DNA of 8,427 nucleotides, taken from Alphaproteobacteria bacterium. GTDB lineage: Bacteria; Pseudomonadota; Alphaproteobacteria; VGEJ01. A model generated the notes under the pieces. That model was not told the DNA's origin. It did no database searches and was given only the letters and a program-made list of their open reading frames with translations. The stretch covers positions 1-8,427 of the forward strand of contig VGEJ01000095.1 of the NCBI GenBank assembly GCA_016869335.1, read 5' to 3'. Positions 1 through 5,935 of the stretch are shown one piece after another; the first letter of the stretch is position 1; each line of letters starts with the position of its first letter. The translations under genes and the position numbers were made by a program.

Positions 1-1
1 G

Positions 2-1129
2 ACCGACTCGGAGGCCCGCTACACGGGGTTCGGCGTCCGCGTGATCAAGGCCACGGCCCGCTTCCGCGACCCGCGCTACCTCGAGGCGGGAGAGGCCCTA
101 ATCCGGGCCCGGCGGTTCGTCATCGCTACCGGTTCGGCGCCGGTCGTGCCCGCCATCCCCGGGCTCGCCGAGGCCCCATACCTGACCAACGAGACGATCT
201 TCGATCTTGCCGAGTGCCCCCGGCATCTCTTGGTCCTTGGCGGCGGACCGGCCGGGCTCGAGCTGGCGCAGGCCCACCGGCGGCTTGGTGCTGCGGTCGG
301 CGTCTTCGAGCTCGCGGGCCTTCTCAATCGCGAGGATCCAGAGCTCGTCGAGCCGCTCCGCCGGCAGCTCCGGCGCGAGGGTGTCGCCTTGCACGAGGGG
401 CGGGCCGTCACCCGCGTCAGCCAGGCGGCCGGTGGCGTCCAGCTTCACATCGCCGGCGACGCACCGGCGGTCCACGCGGGCTCCCACCTGCTCGTCGCGG
501 CCGGCCGCAGCCCGAATGTCGCCGACCTCAACCTCGCGGCCGCAGGGGTGCGCAGCAACGCCACCGGCATCGTGGTCGATGCCGGGCTGCGATCGAGCAA
601 CCCCCGGGTACTAGCGGTCGGCGACGTGGCGGGGCAGGGGCAGTTCACCCATGCCGCGGCGCACCACGCCGAGATCGTGCTGCGCCGCGCTTTGTTTCGC
701 CTGCCGGCGCGGGTGCGAAAGGACGCGATTCCGCGCGTGGTCTACACCGATCCCGAGATCGCCGTGGTCGGCCTGAGCGAGGCCGAGGCGCGCGCCCGTC
801 ACCGCGCGGTGAGCGTGCTGCGCTGGCCATTCGCTGAGAACGATCGGGCGCGCGCGGAGGGCGATACCGGCGGGTTCATCAAGGTATTGACTTCCGCGCG
901 CGGCCGCATCCTCGGCGCCGGCATCGTCGGTCCACACGCGGGCGAACTGATTCAGCCCTGGGCGCTGGCGCTCGCTGAGCGGTTGATGATCGGCCGTATG
1001 GCTCGCCTGATCGTGCCCTATCCGACGCTCAGCGAGGTCAGCAAGCGCGCCGCCGCCAGCTTCTTCGCACCGCGGCTGTTCAGGCCGCGGACCCGCCAGC
1101 TCGTGCGGCTCCTCGCCCGCCTCGGCTGA
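2..1129 (+). CDS. FAD-dependent pyridine nucleotide-disulfide oxidoreductase, MerA/E3-like (5' partial)
   Basis: The 375-residue fragment is open from the window edge, so the N-terminal FAD-binding loop and any CxxxxC redox disulfide lie outside. Visible in order are: the central NAD(P)-binding fold with the glycine-rich loop LGGGPAGLE near residues 79-87; the second FAD contact VGDVAGQG near residues 204-211; and the dimerisation domain starting at VVYTDPEIAVVG. The C-terminal end carries PYPTLSE (residues 339-345). In dihydrolipoamide dehydrogenase and glutathione reductase this position is the catalytic HPT..E dyad. Here Tyr340 replaces the histidine, as is common in mercuric-reductase-like paralogues, so the acceptor is unlikely to be free lipoamide. 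It is a cytoplasmic flavoenzyme that probably uses NAD(P)H; the true substrate cannot be read from the sequence. The sensor kinase follows after 23 bases on the same strand, suggesting one operon. The family call is firm and the substrate is unknown. Confidence 0.9.
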   Translation, partial: TDSEARYTGFGVRVIKATARFRDPRYLEAGEALIRARRFVIATGSAPVVPAIPGLAEAPYLTNETIFDLAECPRHLLVLGGGPAGLELAQAHRRLGAAVGVFELAGLLNREDPELVEPLRRQLRREGVALHEGRAVTRVSQAAGGVQLHIAGDAPAVHAGSHLLVAAGRSPNVADLNLAAAGVRSNATGIVVDAGLRSSNPRVLAVGDVAGQGQFTHAAAHHAEIVLRRALFRLPARVRKDAIPRVVYTDPEIAVVGLSEAEARARHRAVSVLRWPFAENDRARAEGDTGGFIKVLTSARGRILGAGIVGPHAGELIQPWALALAERLMIGRMARLIVPYPTLSEVSKRAAASFFAPRLFRPRTRQLVRLLARLG

Positions 1130-1152
1130 GGCGGAGCGTCCGGGACGGCATC

Positions 1153-2578
1153 GTGCGGCTGCCACTGTTCCTGACGAGCCTGTCGGCTCGCCTGCTCGTG
1201 CTCACCATCGTCTTCGTCATGATCAGCGAGGTGCTAATCTTCGTGCCCTCGATTGCCCGATTTCGCCTGACCTACCTGGAGGAAAGGGTGGCGGCCGCCC
1301 ACCTCGCCACCTTGGCGTTGGAGGCGGCGCCCGATGGCGCGGTTGCGCCCATGCTGGAGCGCCAGCTGCTCGACCAAGCGGGGGTGCGGGCGGTGGTGCT
1401 GAAGCGCCCGGAGTCGCGGCATCTGATGCTTGGCGACACGATGCCGCCGCGGATCGATCGCACGTTCGACCTTGCCGCGGTCCAGCCGATCGAGGCGCGG
1501 CCGGTGCTTCTCCTGTTGGATGCCATGGAGACCCTGTGGGTGGCTCCGGGACGCATCCTACGGGTGTTATCGCTCTCGCCCTTCGAGCCCGGCACCGTGG
1601 TCGAGATCGTTCTGTTTCGAGACGCCGTTGCAGAATGCTATGTGGGCGTTCGCCGCCCGCATTCTGGGCCTTTCGATCTTCATCTCGGTGATCACCGCCG
1701 CGCTCGTGTTCGTCAGCCTGAACTGGCTGATGGTGCGGCCGATGCGGCGCATCACGCAGAGCATGTTGGCATTCCGCCAGAACTCCGAGGACACGACGCG
1801 GATCATGCGGCCCTGGGCGCGGCGCGACGAGATCGGCGCCGCCTCGCGCGAGCTCGCCGCCATGCAGCGCGACCTGCACGGTGCGCTGCGCCAGAAGACG
1901 CGGCTGGCGGCGCTTGGCACCGCCGTGAGCAAGATCAGCCACGATCTCCGCAACATTCTCGCCACGGCGCAGCTCGTGTCGGACCGTCTGGCCGCGAGCG
2001 CCGACCCTGAGGTGCGGCGGAGCACGCCCGTGGTGCTTCGCGCCATCGACCGCGCCATCAATCTGTGCGAGCAGACATTGCGCTACGGCCGCGCCGAGGA
2101 CCCCGTGCCGGTGCCAGAGCCGGTCAAGTTGAGCAAATTGGTCGATGATGTCGGGAGCTCCCTGGGGCTGACCGAGAACAGCTCGGTCGCGTGGCACAAC
2201 ACGGTCGACGGCGGCCTGACCATCCGCGCCGATCGCGAGCAGATGTTTCGCGTGCTGCTCAACCTCGGCCGCAACGCGGTGGAGGCGATCTTGGCGCGGC
2301 GCCGTTCGATGTCGGGCGCGCCGCCAGGAGAGATCCATGTTCGAGCGGCGCGCCGCAAGGGCCGGGTGCGGATCGCCATCGTGGACAACGGACCGGGATT
2401 GCCGCCCGCGGCGCGGGAGCGCCCGTTCGAGCCGTTCGCCGGGGCGGCGCGCAACGGCGGCGTGGGTCTCGGGCTCAGCATCGCACGCGATATCATGCGC
2501 GCGCACGGGGGCGATGTGCATCTACGCAGTAGCGGCGCCGACGGCACGGTGTTCGAGCTCGAGCTGCCCGACCGCTAG
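1153..2578 (+). CDS. HAMP-domain sensor histidine kinase, frameshifted as sequenced
   Basis: A GTG start at 1153 opens the first frame (1153-1614, 154 codons). The rest lies one frame further on, ending at the TAG at 2576-2578. Dropping one T from the TTT at 1615-1617 joins them into 474 residues reading VEIVLFETPLQNAM across the junction. Using joined numbering: TM1 about 10-32; periplasmic sensor region to about 165; TM2 about 168-194; HAMP about 193-246; phospho-acceptor His263 in SKISHDLRN; N-box LGRNAVEAI with Asn374; VDNGPGL near 410-416; PFEPF; and the second glycine box GGVGLGLSIARD near 435-446. All ATP-binding and catalytic motifs are present, so only the frame break is abnormal. 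The expected role is an inner-membrane sensor that autophosphorylates and passes phosphate to a response regulator. No regulator is encoded here and the signal is unknown. It probably forms an operon with the upstream oxidoreductase. Without a frame correction the first frame runs to 2010 in Arg/Ala-rich nonsense. Confidence 0.88.
1615..1620 (+). other. Frame-break site in the histidine kinase (TTT|CGA)
   Basis: Codons run GTT CTG TTT CGA in the 5' frame. The kinase frame resumes as TTC GAG ACG CCG from 1616. One surplus T explains the break exactly. Coding character switches here: upstream the hydrophobic sensor reads in the first frame, downstream TM2, HAMP and the kinase domain read in the second. 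A sequencing or assembly error, a real mutation, and +1 ribosomal slippage of tRNA-Phe from TTT to TTC are all compatible with the bases. Confidence 0.85.
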
Positions 2579-2612
2579 GGCGCCGTTAACCAGCCCACGT
2601 CAAGTTGAGGCC

Positions 2613-2850
2613 ATGCGCCATGCGCTCGCGCTCGCCGGCGGCCTCGCCGTGCTGGCTACCGGCTGCGCCGATGCCACGGCGGTGCTCGACGTCGCCGTCT
2701 CGCGGTCGCCGGCGAGGCGTGGTGCCGCCGCCCGGAGGCTCCGGCGCCGCCATCCCCGCGTACTGCTTCCGCACGCTCGGCGCCGTGGACTGCTACGCGG
2801 CGCCGGCGGCCATGACGCACCGGCCGCAGCGGGACCCCGTGCCGAGCTAG
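2613..2850 (+). CDS. Small putative lipoprotein, frameshifted as sequenced
   Basis: ATG at 2613 opens a lipoprotein-like leader, MRHALALAGGLAVLATGC, with a hydrophobic core and a weak lipobox (ATG-Cys18). This frame has a strong G/C third-position bias as far as about 2714. From about 2716 the bias moves to the next frame, which reads GVVPPPGGSGAAIPAYCF and continues with RTLGAVDCYAAP to the TAG at 2848-2850. Skipping one base near 2715 joins them as about 78 residues. The tail has a proline/glycine linker followed by a compact motif with two cysteines (AYC...DCY), a pattern I associate with small uncharacterised alphaproteobacterial lipoproteins, without certainty. GAGG at 2607-2610 is only two bases from the ATG, so the start is not well marked. 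It lies 34 bases after the kinase stop and may belong to the same transcript. Function is unknown. A fully intact alternative frame, 2605-2850 from TTG, lacks a credible leader. Confidence 0.55.
2712..2719 (+). other. Inferred frame break in the small lipoprotein gene
   Basis: The leader frame ends in ...SPA at 2714 and the conserved-looking tail begins GVVPPPGG at 2716, one base later. The position is an estimate from where G/C third-position bias and sensible protein sequence change frame. The exact base could be anywhere from about 2700 to 2718. Confidence 0.5.
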
Positions 2851-2990
2851 CCCATTCGCGGCTGATCCCGACAACCGATCGACACGACAAGCTGACGGCG
2901 CGTGAGCGGTGGGACCGTTGCAACGATCGCGGCAGCGTGGGAGCATTCCTCGGCAATTCGGCGGTGGCCGGCAAGACAGGAGCAGACTCC
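2851..2990 (+). other. Largest intergenic gap (140 bases)
   Basis: Between the small lipoprotein stop and the PA14 start. It contains a ten-base palindrome CGTTGCAACG (2916-2925) and the PA14 ribosome-binding site at its end. I see no convincing -35/-10 pair, hairpin terminator or open frame with coding bias. A promoter for the PA14-globin pair would be expected here but is not recognisable. Confidence 0.35.
2977..2982 (+). promoter_or_regulatory. Ribosome-binding site of the PA14-domain gene
   Basis: CAGGAG lies eight bases before the ATG at 2991. It decides the start in a reading frame that is otherwise open for over 600 bases upstream. Confidence 0.7.
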
Positions 2991-3572
2991 ATGGGAGGAG
3001 GGACGACACGCCGATCAAGTGCCAGCCTGACGGTTGCTGTAGCGATCGCGCTGGCCCTGATCGCGGGCAGCGCTGAGAGCGCTTCGCCCGTTGCGCCGGC
3101 GAGCGAAGCTTTCGCCTCCGGTCTCAAGGTGAAGTACTGGGCGCGCCAGTTCGACCGGCTGCGCGAGTTCGACGAGTGGATGGACTACAAGAAGGGCAAA
3201 GAGGGGCCCGACTTGCCGGCGCTGAACTACAGCGACACCAACGGGACGGTGCTGTCGAGCACGCTCAAGGACAAGGTTGCCGCGCTCATCGAGGGCGCGA
3301 TAAAGCTCGCCGAGCCGGGCACCTATCGCTTCAAGGTGCGGTCGAACGATGGGGTCATGGTCTCGATCGGCGGTGCGGCGCTGCTCAAGGACGACGAGCC
3401 GCACAAGACGCGCTTCAGCGACGAGGCCAGCCTGACGGTGACGGAGCCCGGCTGGTATGCCCTCGAGGTCCGTTACTTCGAGAAGAAAGGCAGCGCCGCG
3501 CTCGAGTTGCATTGGGCGCCGCCCGCCGGCGGCTTCGCCCTCGTGCCGGCCGAAGCTTTCGGCCATCGCTGA
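2991..3572 (+). CDS. Exported PA14-domain protein
   Basis: 193 residues from the ATG at 2991, chosen because a good ribosome-binding site (CAGGAG, 2977-2982) sits eight bases upstream and because a signal peptide begins there. The leader has Arg7-Arg8 and a hydrophobic core at about 13-26, with likely cleavage after Ala28 or Ala31. From Gly44 to the C-terminus it is one compact PA14-like beta-barrel domain. It opens GLKVKYW, has GTYRFKVRSNDGVMVSIGG in the middle, and has the late signature GWYALEVRYFEKKGSAALEL followed by HW. PA14 domains usually bind glycans or mediate protein contacts and are normally fused to larger enzymes, toxins or adhesins. Here it stands alone, so it is probably a periplasmic or secreted binding module. 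The globin gene follows after 32 bases, which suggests co-transcription. The frame is open far upstream to 2337, but that part is antisense-like shadow over the kinase gene and is not included. Confidence 0.85.
   Translation: MGGGTTRRSSASLTVAVAIALALIAGSAESASPVAPASEAFASGLKVKYWARQFDRLREFDEWMDYKKGKEGPDLPALNYSDTNGTVLSSTLKDKVAALIEGAIKLAEPGTYRFKVRSNDGVMVSIGGAALLKDDEPHKTRFSDEASLTVTEPGWYALEVRYFEKKGSAALELHWAPPAGGFALVPAEAFGHR
3548..3564. repeat. Perfect inverted repeat at the end of the PA14 gene
   Basis: GGCCGAA (3548-3554), GCT, TTCGGCC (3558-3564): seven perfect pairs with a three-base loop, ending six bases before the stop codon that begins at 3570. No T tract follows. It lies inside codons for PAEAFGH, so it may be incidental, or may modulate transcript passage between the PA14 and globin genes. 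Confidence 0.3.
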
Positions 3573-3604
3573 GATTACTGCAATCATCAAACCCGGAGCC
3601 TGAC

Positions 3605-4069
3605 ATGGGGACTCCTCGCTCGTTTCTCGCCGTTCTTGGTGCCGCCGTCATCTCGCTTGGCGTCGCGGCCTGTGCCGACACGGGGATGAAGAAAAAGGAG
3701 ATGGCCGACCAGAGCCTCTATGACCGGCTCGGCGGGGTCGATGCCATCACCGTCGTCGTCGACGATTTCGTGGCGCGGATGGCGGCCGATGACACCGTCA
3801 ACTTCACCTTCGCCAAGGCCGGAACCGACATCGGCGAGCTCAAGCGCCTGCTGGTCGAGCAGATCTGTCAGGCAACAGGCGGTCCGTGCACCTACACTGG
3901 CCGCGACATGCGAACGACCCACGCCGGGATGGGTGTGACCGAGACGCAATTCAATACGACGGGCGGCCATCTCGCGGCGGCCCTCGACGCCGCCGGTGTG
4001 GGCGCGCGCGAGAAGGACGAGCTGCTGAACGCGATCGGGTCGATGAAGGACCAGATCGTCGGGCTGTAG
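3605..4069 (+). CDS. Lipoprotein-type group 1 truncated haemoglobin
   Basis: 154 residues; ATG at 3605 has GGAG (3595-3598) six bases upstream. A lipoprotein leader ends in the lipobox Val20-Ala21-Ala22-Cys23, followed by a short charged linker (DTGMKKKEMADQ), so the mature protein should be lipid-anchored outside the cytoplasm. From LYDRLGG (38-44) the chain aligns by eye with group 1 truncated globins: helix B DDFVARM, helix E LKRLLVEQ, then GGPCTYTGRDM and the proximal haem ligand His106 in THAGMGV. Against mycobacterial trHbN, the usual B10 tyrosine is Val56, E7 is Leu79 and the E11 glutamine is Leu83. The distal pocket therefore seems to have no hydrogen-bond donor. Cys88 and Cys95 flank the E-F turn and could form a disulfide or contact haem. 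Possible roles are gaseous-ligand binding, redox sensing or haem handling in the envelope; the sequence does not choose between them. It probably shares a transcript with the PA14 gene. Confidence 0.88.
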   Translation: MGTPRSFLAVLGAAVISLGVAACADTGMKKKEMADQSLYDRLGGVDAITVVVDDFVARMAADDTVNFTFAKAGTDIGELKRLLVEQICQATGGPCTYTGRDMRTTHAGMGVTETQFNTTGGHLAAALDAAGVGAREKDELLNAIGSMKDQIVGL

Positions 4070-4083
4070 ACCGACAACCCGGC

Positions 4084-4097
4084 CGCGAGAGATCGCG
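4084..4097. other. Small hairpin in the convergent gap
   Basis: CGCGA (4084-4088), loop GAGA, TCGCG (4093-4097): a perfect five-pair stem in the 39-base gap between the globin stop and the convergent gamma-glutamyltranspeptidase stop. It has no T tract on either strand, so it is at most a weak bidirectional transcription barrier. Confidence 0.25.
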
Positions 4098-4108
4098 CGC
4101 TATGGCAC

Positions 4109-5848
4109 TCAATCGCCGAGCGCGACGCCCTCGCGGCGCGGGTCGGCTCCGCCGGCGAGGCCTTTACCGTCGAGCTTGATGGCGTGCAGGCCGCTGGTCA
4201 GTTCCGTGATCTCCACCTCGTGGCCGAGCGCCGAGAGCGCCCCTGCCAGACCGGCAATGTCCGTGCCGGCCTCCAACTCGGTGTCATCGTTGGTGTTGAT
4301 ATAGTGAGGTAGATTCACGGCCGACTGGATGTCGAGGTTCCAGTCGAGTACCGCGATCAGCGCCTGAGCGACGTAACCGATGATCGCCTTACCGCCGGGC
4401 GAGCCGACTACCATGACCAGCCGAGCGTCGCGATCGAACACGAGTGTCGGCGCCATGGAGCTCCGCGGGCGCTTGCCCGGCTCCATGCGGTTGCCCACTG
4501 GCCGCCCCCCCTCGTCCGGCCGGAAGCTGAAATCGGTGATCTGGTTGTTAAGCAGGAAGCCGTGCACGAAGAGCCGTGAGCCGAACGCGCTTTCGATGCT
4601 CGAGGTCAGCGCCACGGCGTTGCCGGCCTCATCGACGATGCTGAGGTGCGTCGTTGCCGATCGGTCCGGGGTTGGGTCGGGAGCGACCTCGGCGCGCTGG
4701 CCGGGCGGCTCGCCCGCCGCGGCCGGGCCCATGCTCCGGGTCAGCGAGATCGCCCGCCGCCGCTCGGCCAGATAGCCGGGGTCGAGGAGGCCGGCCACCG
4801 GCACCGGGATGAAAGCTGGATCGGCCAGATAGCGGGCGCGGTCGGCGAACGCCAGTCGGCTAGCCTCCGCGATCAAGTGGACCGCGGCGACCGACCCCGG
4901 TTGCAGATGCGATAGATCGAAAGGCTCGAGCAGCGCCAGAATCTGAAACAAGGTGACACCACCGGAGCTCGGTGGCGGCAGGCCGCAGAGACGCCACGCC
5001 CGGTAGTTCCGACACAGCGGCTCGCGCCGCAGCGCCGCGTAGCCGGCGAGGTCCGCAACCGCGAGGCGACCCGGGTTCCGGTTTGCCGTGCGCACCGCCA
5101 GCGCGATATCGCGCGCCACGGCGCCGCGATAGAACGCATCCGCGCCCGCCGTCGCGACCTGTCGCAGCACGGCTGCGAGCTCGGGGTTGCGCCGCAACGT
5201 TCCGACCGCGAGCGGACGGCCGCCCGAGTCGTAGAAGTAGGTACGCGCCGCAGGGATCGTGGCCAGCACCGGGTCCTCGGAGACGAGCGCGTGCAGGCGC
5301 GGTGAAATCGGAAACCCCTTCTCCGTCAGCGCGATCGCCGGCGCGAACAGCGCCGCCCAGGGCAGGCGCCCATGGTCGCGGTGGGCAAGCTCGAGCGCGC
5401 GCAGGAGGCCGGGAACACCGACCGACAGACCGCCAACCACGACCTCGGAGAACCGGCGCGGCTGCCCCAAGGCGCCCAGCAGCGCACCGGGCGTCGCTGC
5501 CGCCGGCGCGGTCTCGCGCCCGTCATAGACGGTCATGGAGCCGGATGCCGCCGCGTAGTGCAGCAGGAAGCCGCCACCGCCGATGCCTGATGACTGAGGC
5601 TCGACCAGATTGAGCACGAGCTGGGTTGCAATCGCCGCATCGACGGCGCTGCCGCCTTGGCGCAGGATGGCGCGCCCCGCCTCGGCGGCGAGCGGGTTGG
5701 CCGCGACGACCATATGCCGGTGCGCCGTGACCGGTCCGCGGGCGGGCAGGGCGCTGGGGCTCGCGCCTTCCGGCTGGGGCCGCTCCGGATCGTCGAAGGC
5801 CCGCACGGCCAGCGGCAGGAACAGGAACGCCGCGAATGCGATGCCCAC
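4109..5848 (-). CDS. ggt: Gamma-glutamyltranspeptidase (glutathione hydrolase) precursor
   Basis: Taken from the GTG at 5848 the precursor is 579 residues, almost the same length as the E. coli enzyme. It is exported, cuts itself at a threonine into large and small subunits, and hydrolyses or transfers the gamma-glutamyl group of glutathione and related amides. Hallmarks in this numbering: a hydrophobic leader ending near AVRA; GRETAP with substrate-binding Arg111; SATTHLSIVD with nucleophile Thr399 (Thr391 in E. coli); NNQITDF with Asp439; RSSM with Ser463-Ser464; and GSPGG at 482-486. The C-terminus GGADPRREG is also typical. The small subunit would be about 181 residues. The start is uncertain. 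The frame is open to an ATG at 5992, but that runs 57 bases into the divergent channel gene. The best-looking signal peptide starts at an ATC at 5869, just after a GAGGG. The nearby P1 hydrolase and peptide-binding protein fit a salvage role. Confidence 0.93.
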   Translation of the reverse strand: MGIAFAAFLFLPLAVRAFDDPERPQPEGASPSALPARGPVTAHRHMVVAANPLAAEAGRAILRQGGSAVDAAIATQLVLNLVEPQSSGIGGGGFLLHYAAASGSMTVYDGRETAPAAATPGALLGALGQPRRFSEVVVGGLSVGVPGLLRALELAHRDHGRLPWAALFAPAIALTEKGFPISPRLHALVSEDPVLATIPAARTYFYDSGGRPLAVGTLRRNPELAAVLRQVATAGADAFYRGAVARDIALAVRTANRNPGRLAVADLAGYAALRREPLCRNYRAWRLCGLPPPSSGGVTLFQILALLEPFDLSHLQPGSVAAVHLIAEASRLAFADRARYLADPAFIPVPVAGLLDPGYLAERRRAISLTRSMGPAAAGEPPGQRAEVAPDPTPDRSATTHLSIVDEAGNAVALTSSIESAFGSRLFVHGFLLNNQITDFSFRPDEGGRPVGNRMEPGKRPRSSMAPTLVFDRDARLVMVVGSPGGKAIIGYVAQALIAVLDWNLDIQSAVNLPHYINTNDDTELEAGTDIAGLAGALSALGHEVEITELTSGLHAIKLDGKGLAGGADPRREGVALGD

Positions 5849-5869
5849 CGTTGCGGCCCGCGCCGCGAT

Positions 5870-5898
5870 TTGCCACCCTCGCGGTTTTACCCTATCAC
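5870..5898 (+). promoter_or_regulatory. Candidate sigma-70-type promoter for the channel/P1 hydrolase operon
   Basis: TTGCCA (5870-5875; five of six matches to TTGACA), a 17-base spacer, then TATCAC (5893-5898; four of six matches to TATAAT). Transcription would begin near 5905, about 30 bases before the channel start. The interval is locally AT-richer than its surroundings. It overlaps the 5' end of the divergent gamma-glutamyltranspeptidase gene, so the two genes may influence one another. This is prediction from bases only. Confidence 0.4.
5876..5880 (-). promoter_or_regulatory. Candidate ribosome-binding site for gamma-glutamyltranspeptidase
   Basis: On the minus strand GAGGG occupies 5880-5876. 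Six bases later comes ATC (5869-5867), and reading from it gives AARAATVGIAFAAFLFLPLA followed by VRA, an ideal basic-then-hydrophobic leader. The nearest canonical start, GTG at 5848, has no comparable site. Whether ATC is used, or is a changed ATG, is open. Confidence 0.4.
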
Positions 5899-5919
5899 TG
5901 CGCGCGAACCGCTGTTGCC

Positions 5920-5925
5920 AGAGGG
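5920..5925 (+). promoter_or_regulatory. Ribosome-binding site of the channel gene
   Basis: AGAGGG lies ten bases before the GTG at 5936. It supports that start over codons further upstream in the same open frame, which would encode non-hydrophobic sequence. Confidence 0.5.
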
Positions 5926-5935
5926 TGCTCCAGAG

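Noticed and set aside
1223..2521. Long minus-strand open frame (432 codons) opposite the histidine kinase
   Set aside because: It reads as Arg/Ala/His-rich low-complexity sequence with no motif, while the plus strand carries complete kinase motifs. High GC makes stop codons rare in shadows.
2916..2925. Palindrome CGTTGCAACG as an operator
   Set aside because: It is a single ten-base palindrome with no second copy and no adjacent promoter. It could easily occur by chance.
2337..2990. Upstream extension of the PA14 reading frame
   Set aside because: The part over 2337-2578 is an out-of-frame reading of the kinase. A good ribosome-binding site and signal peptide mark the start at 2991.
4070..4108. 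Intrinsic terminator between the convergent genes
   Set aside because: Only a five-pair stem with a GAGA loop is present and there is no T tract on either strand.
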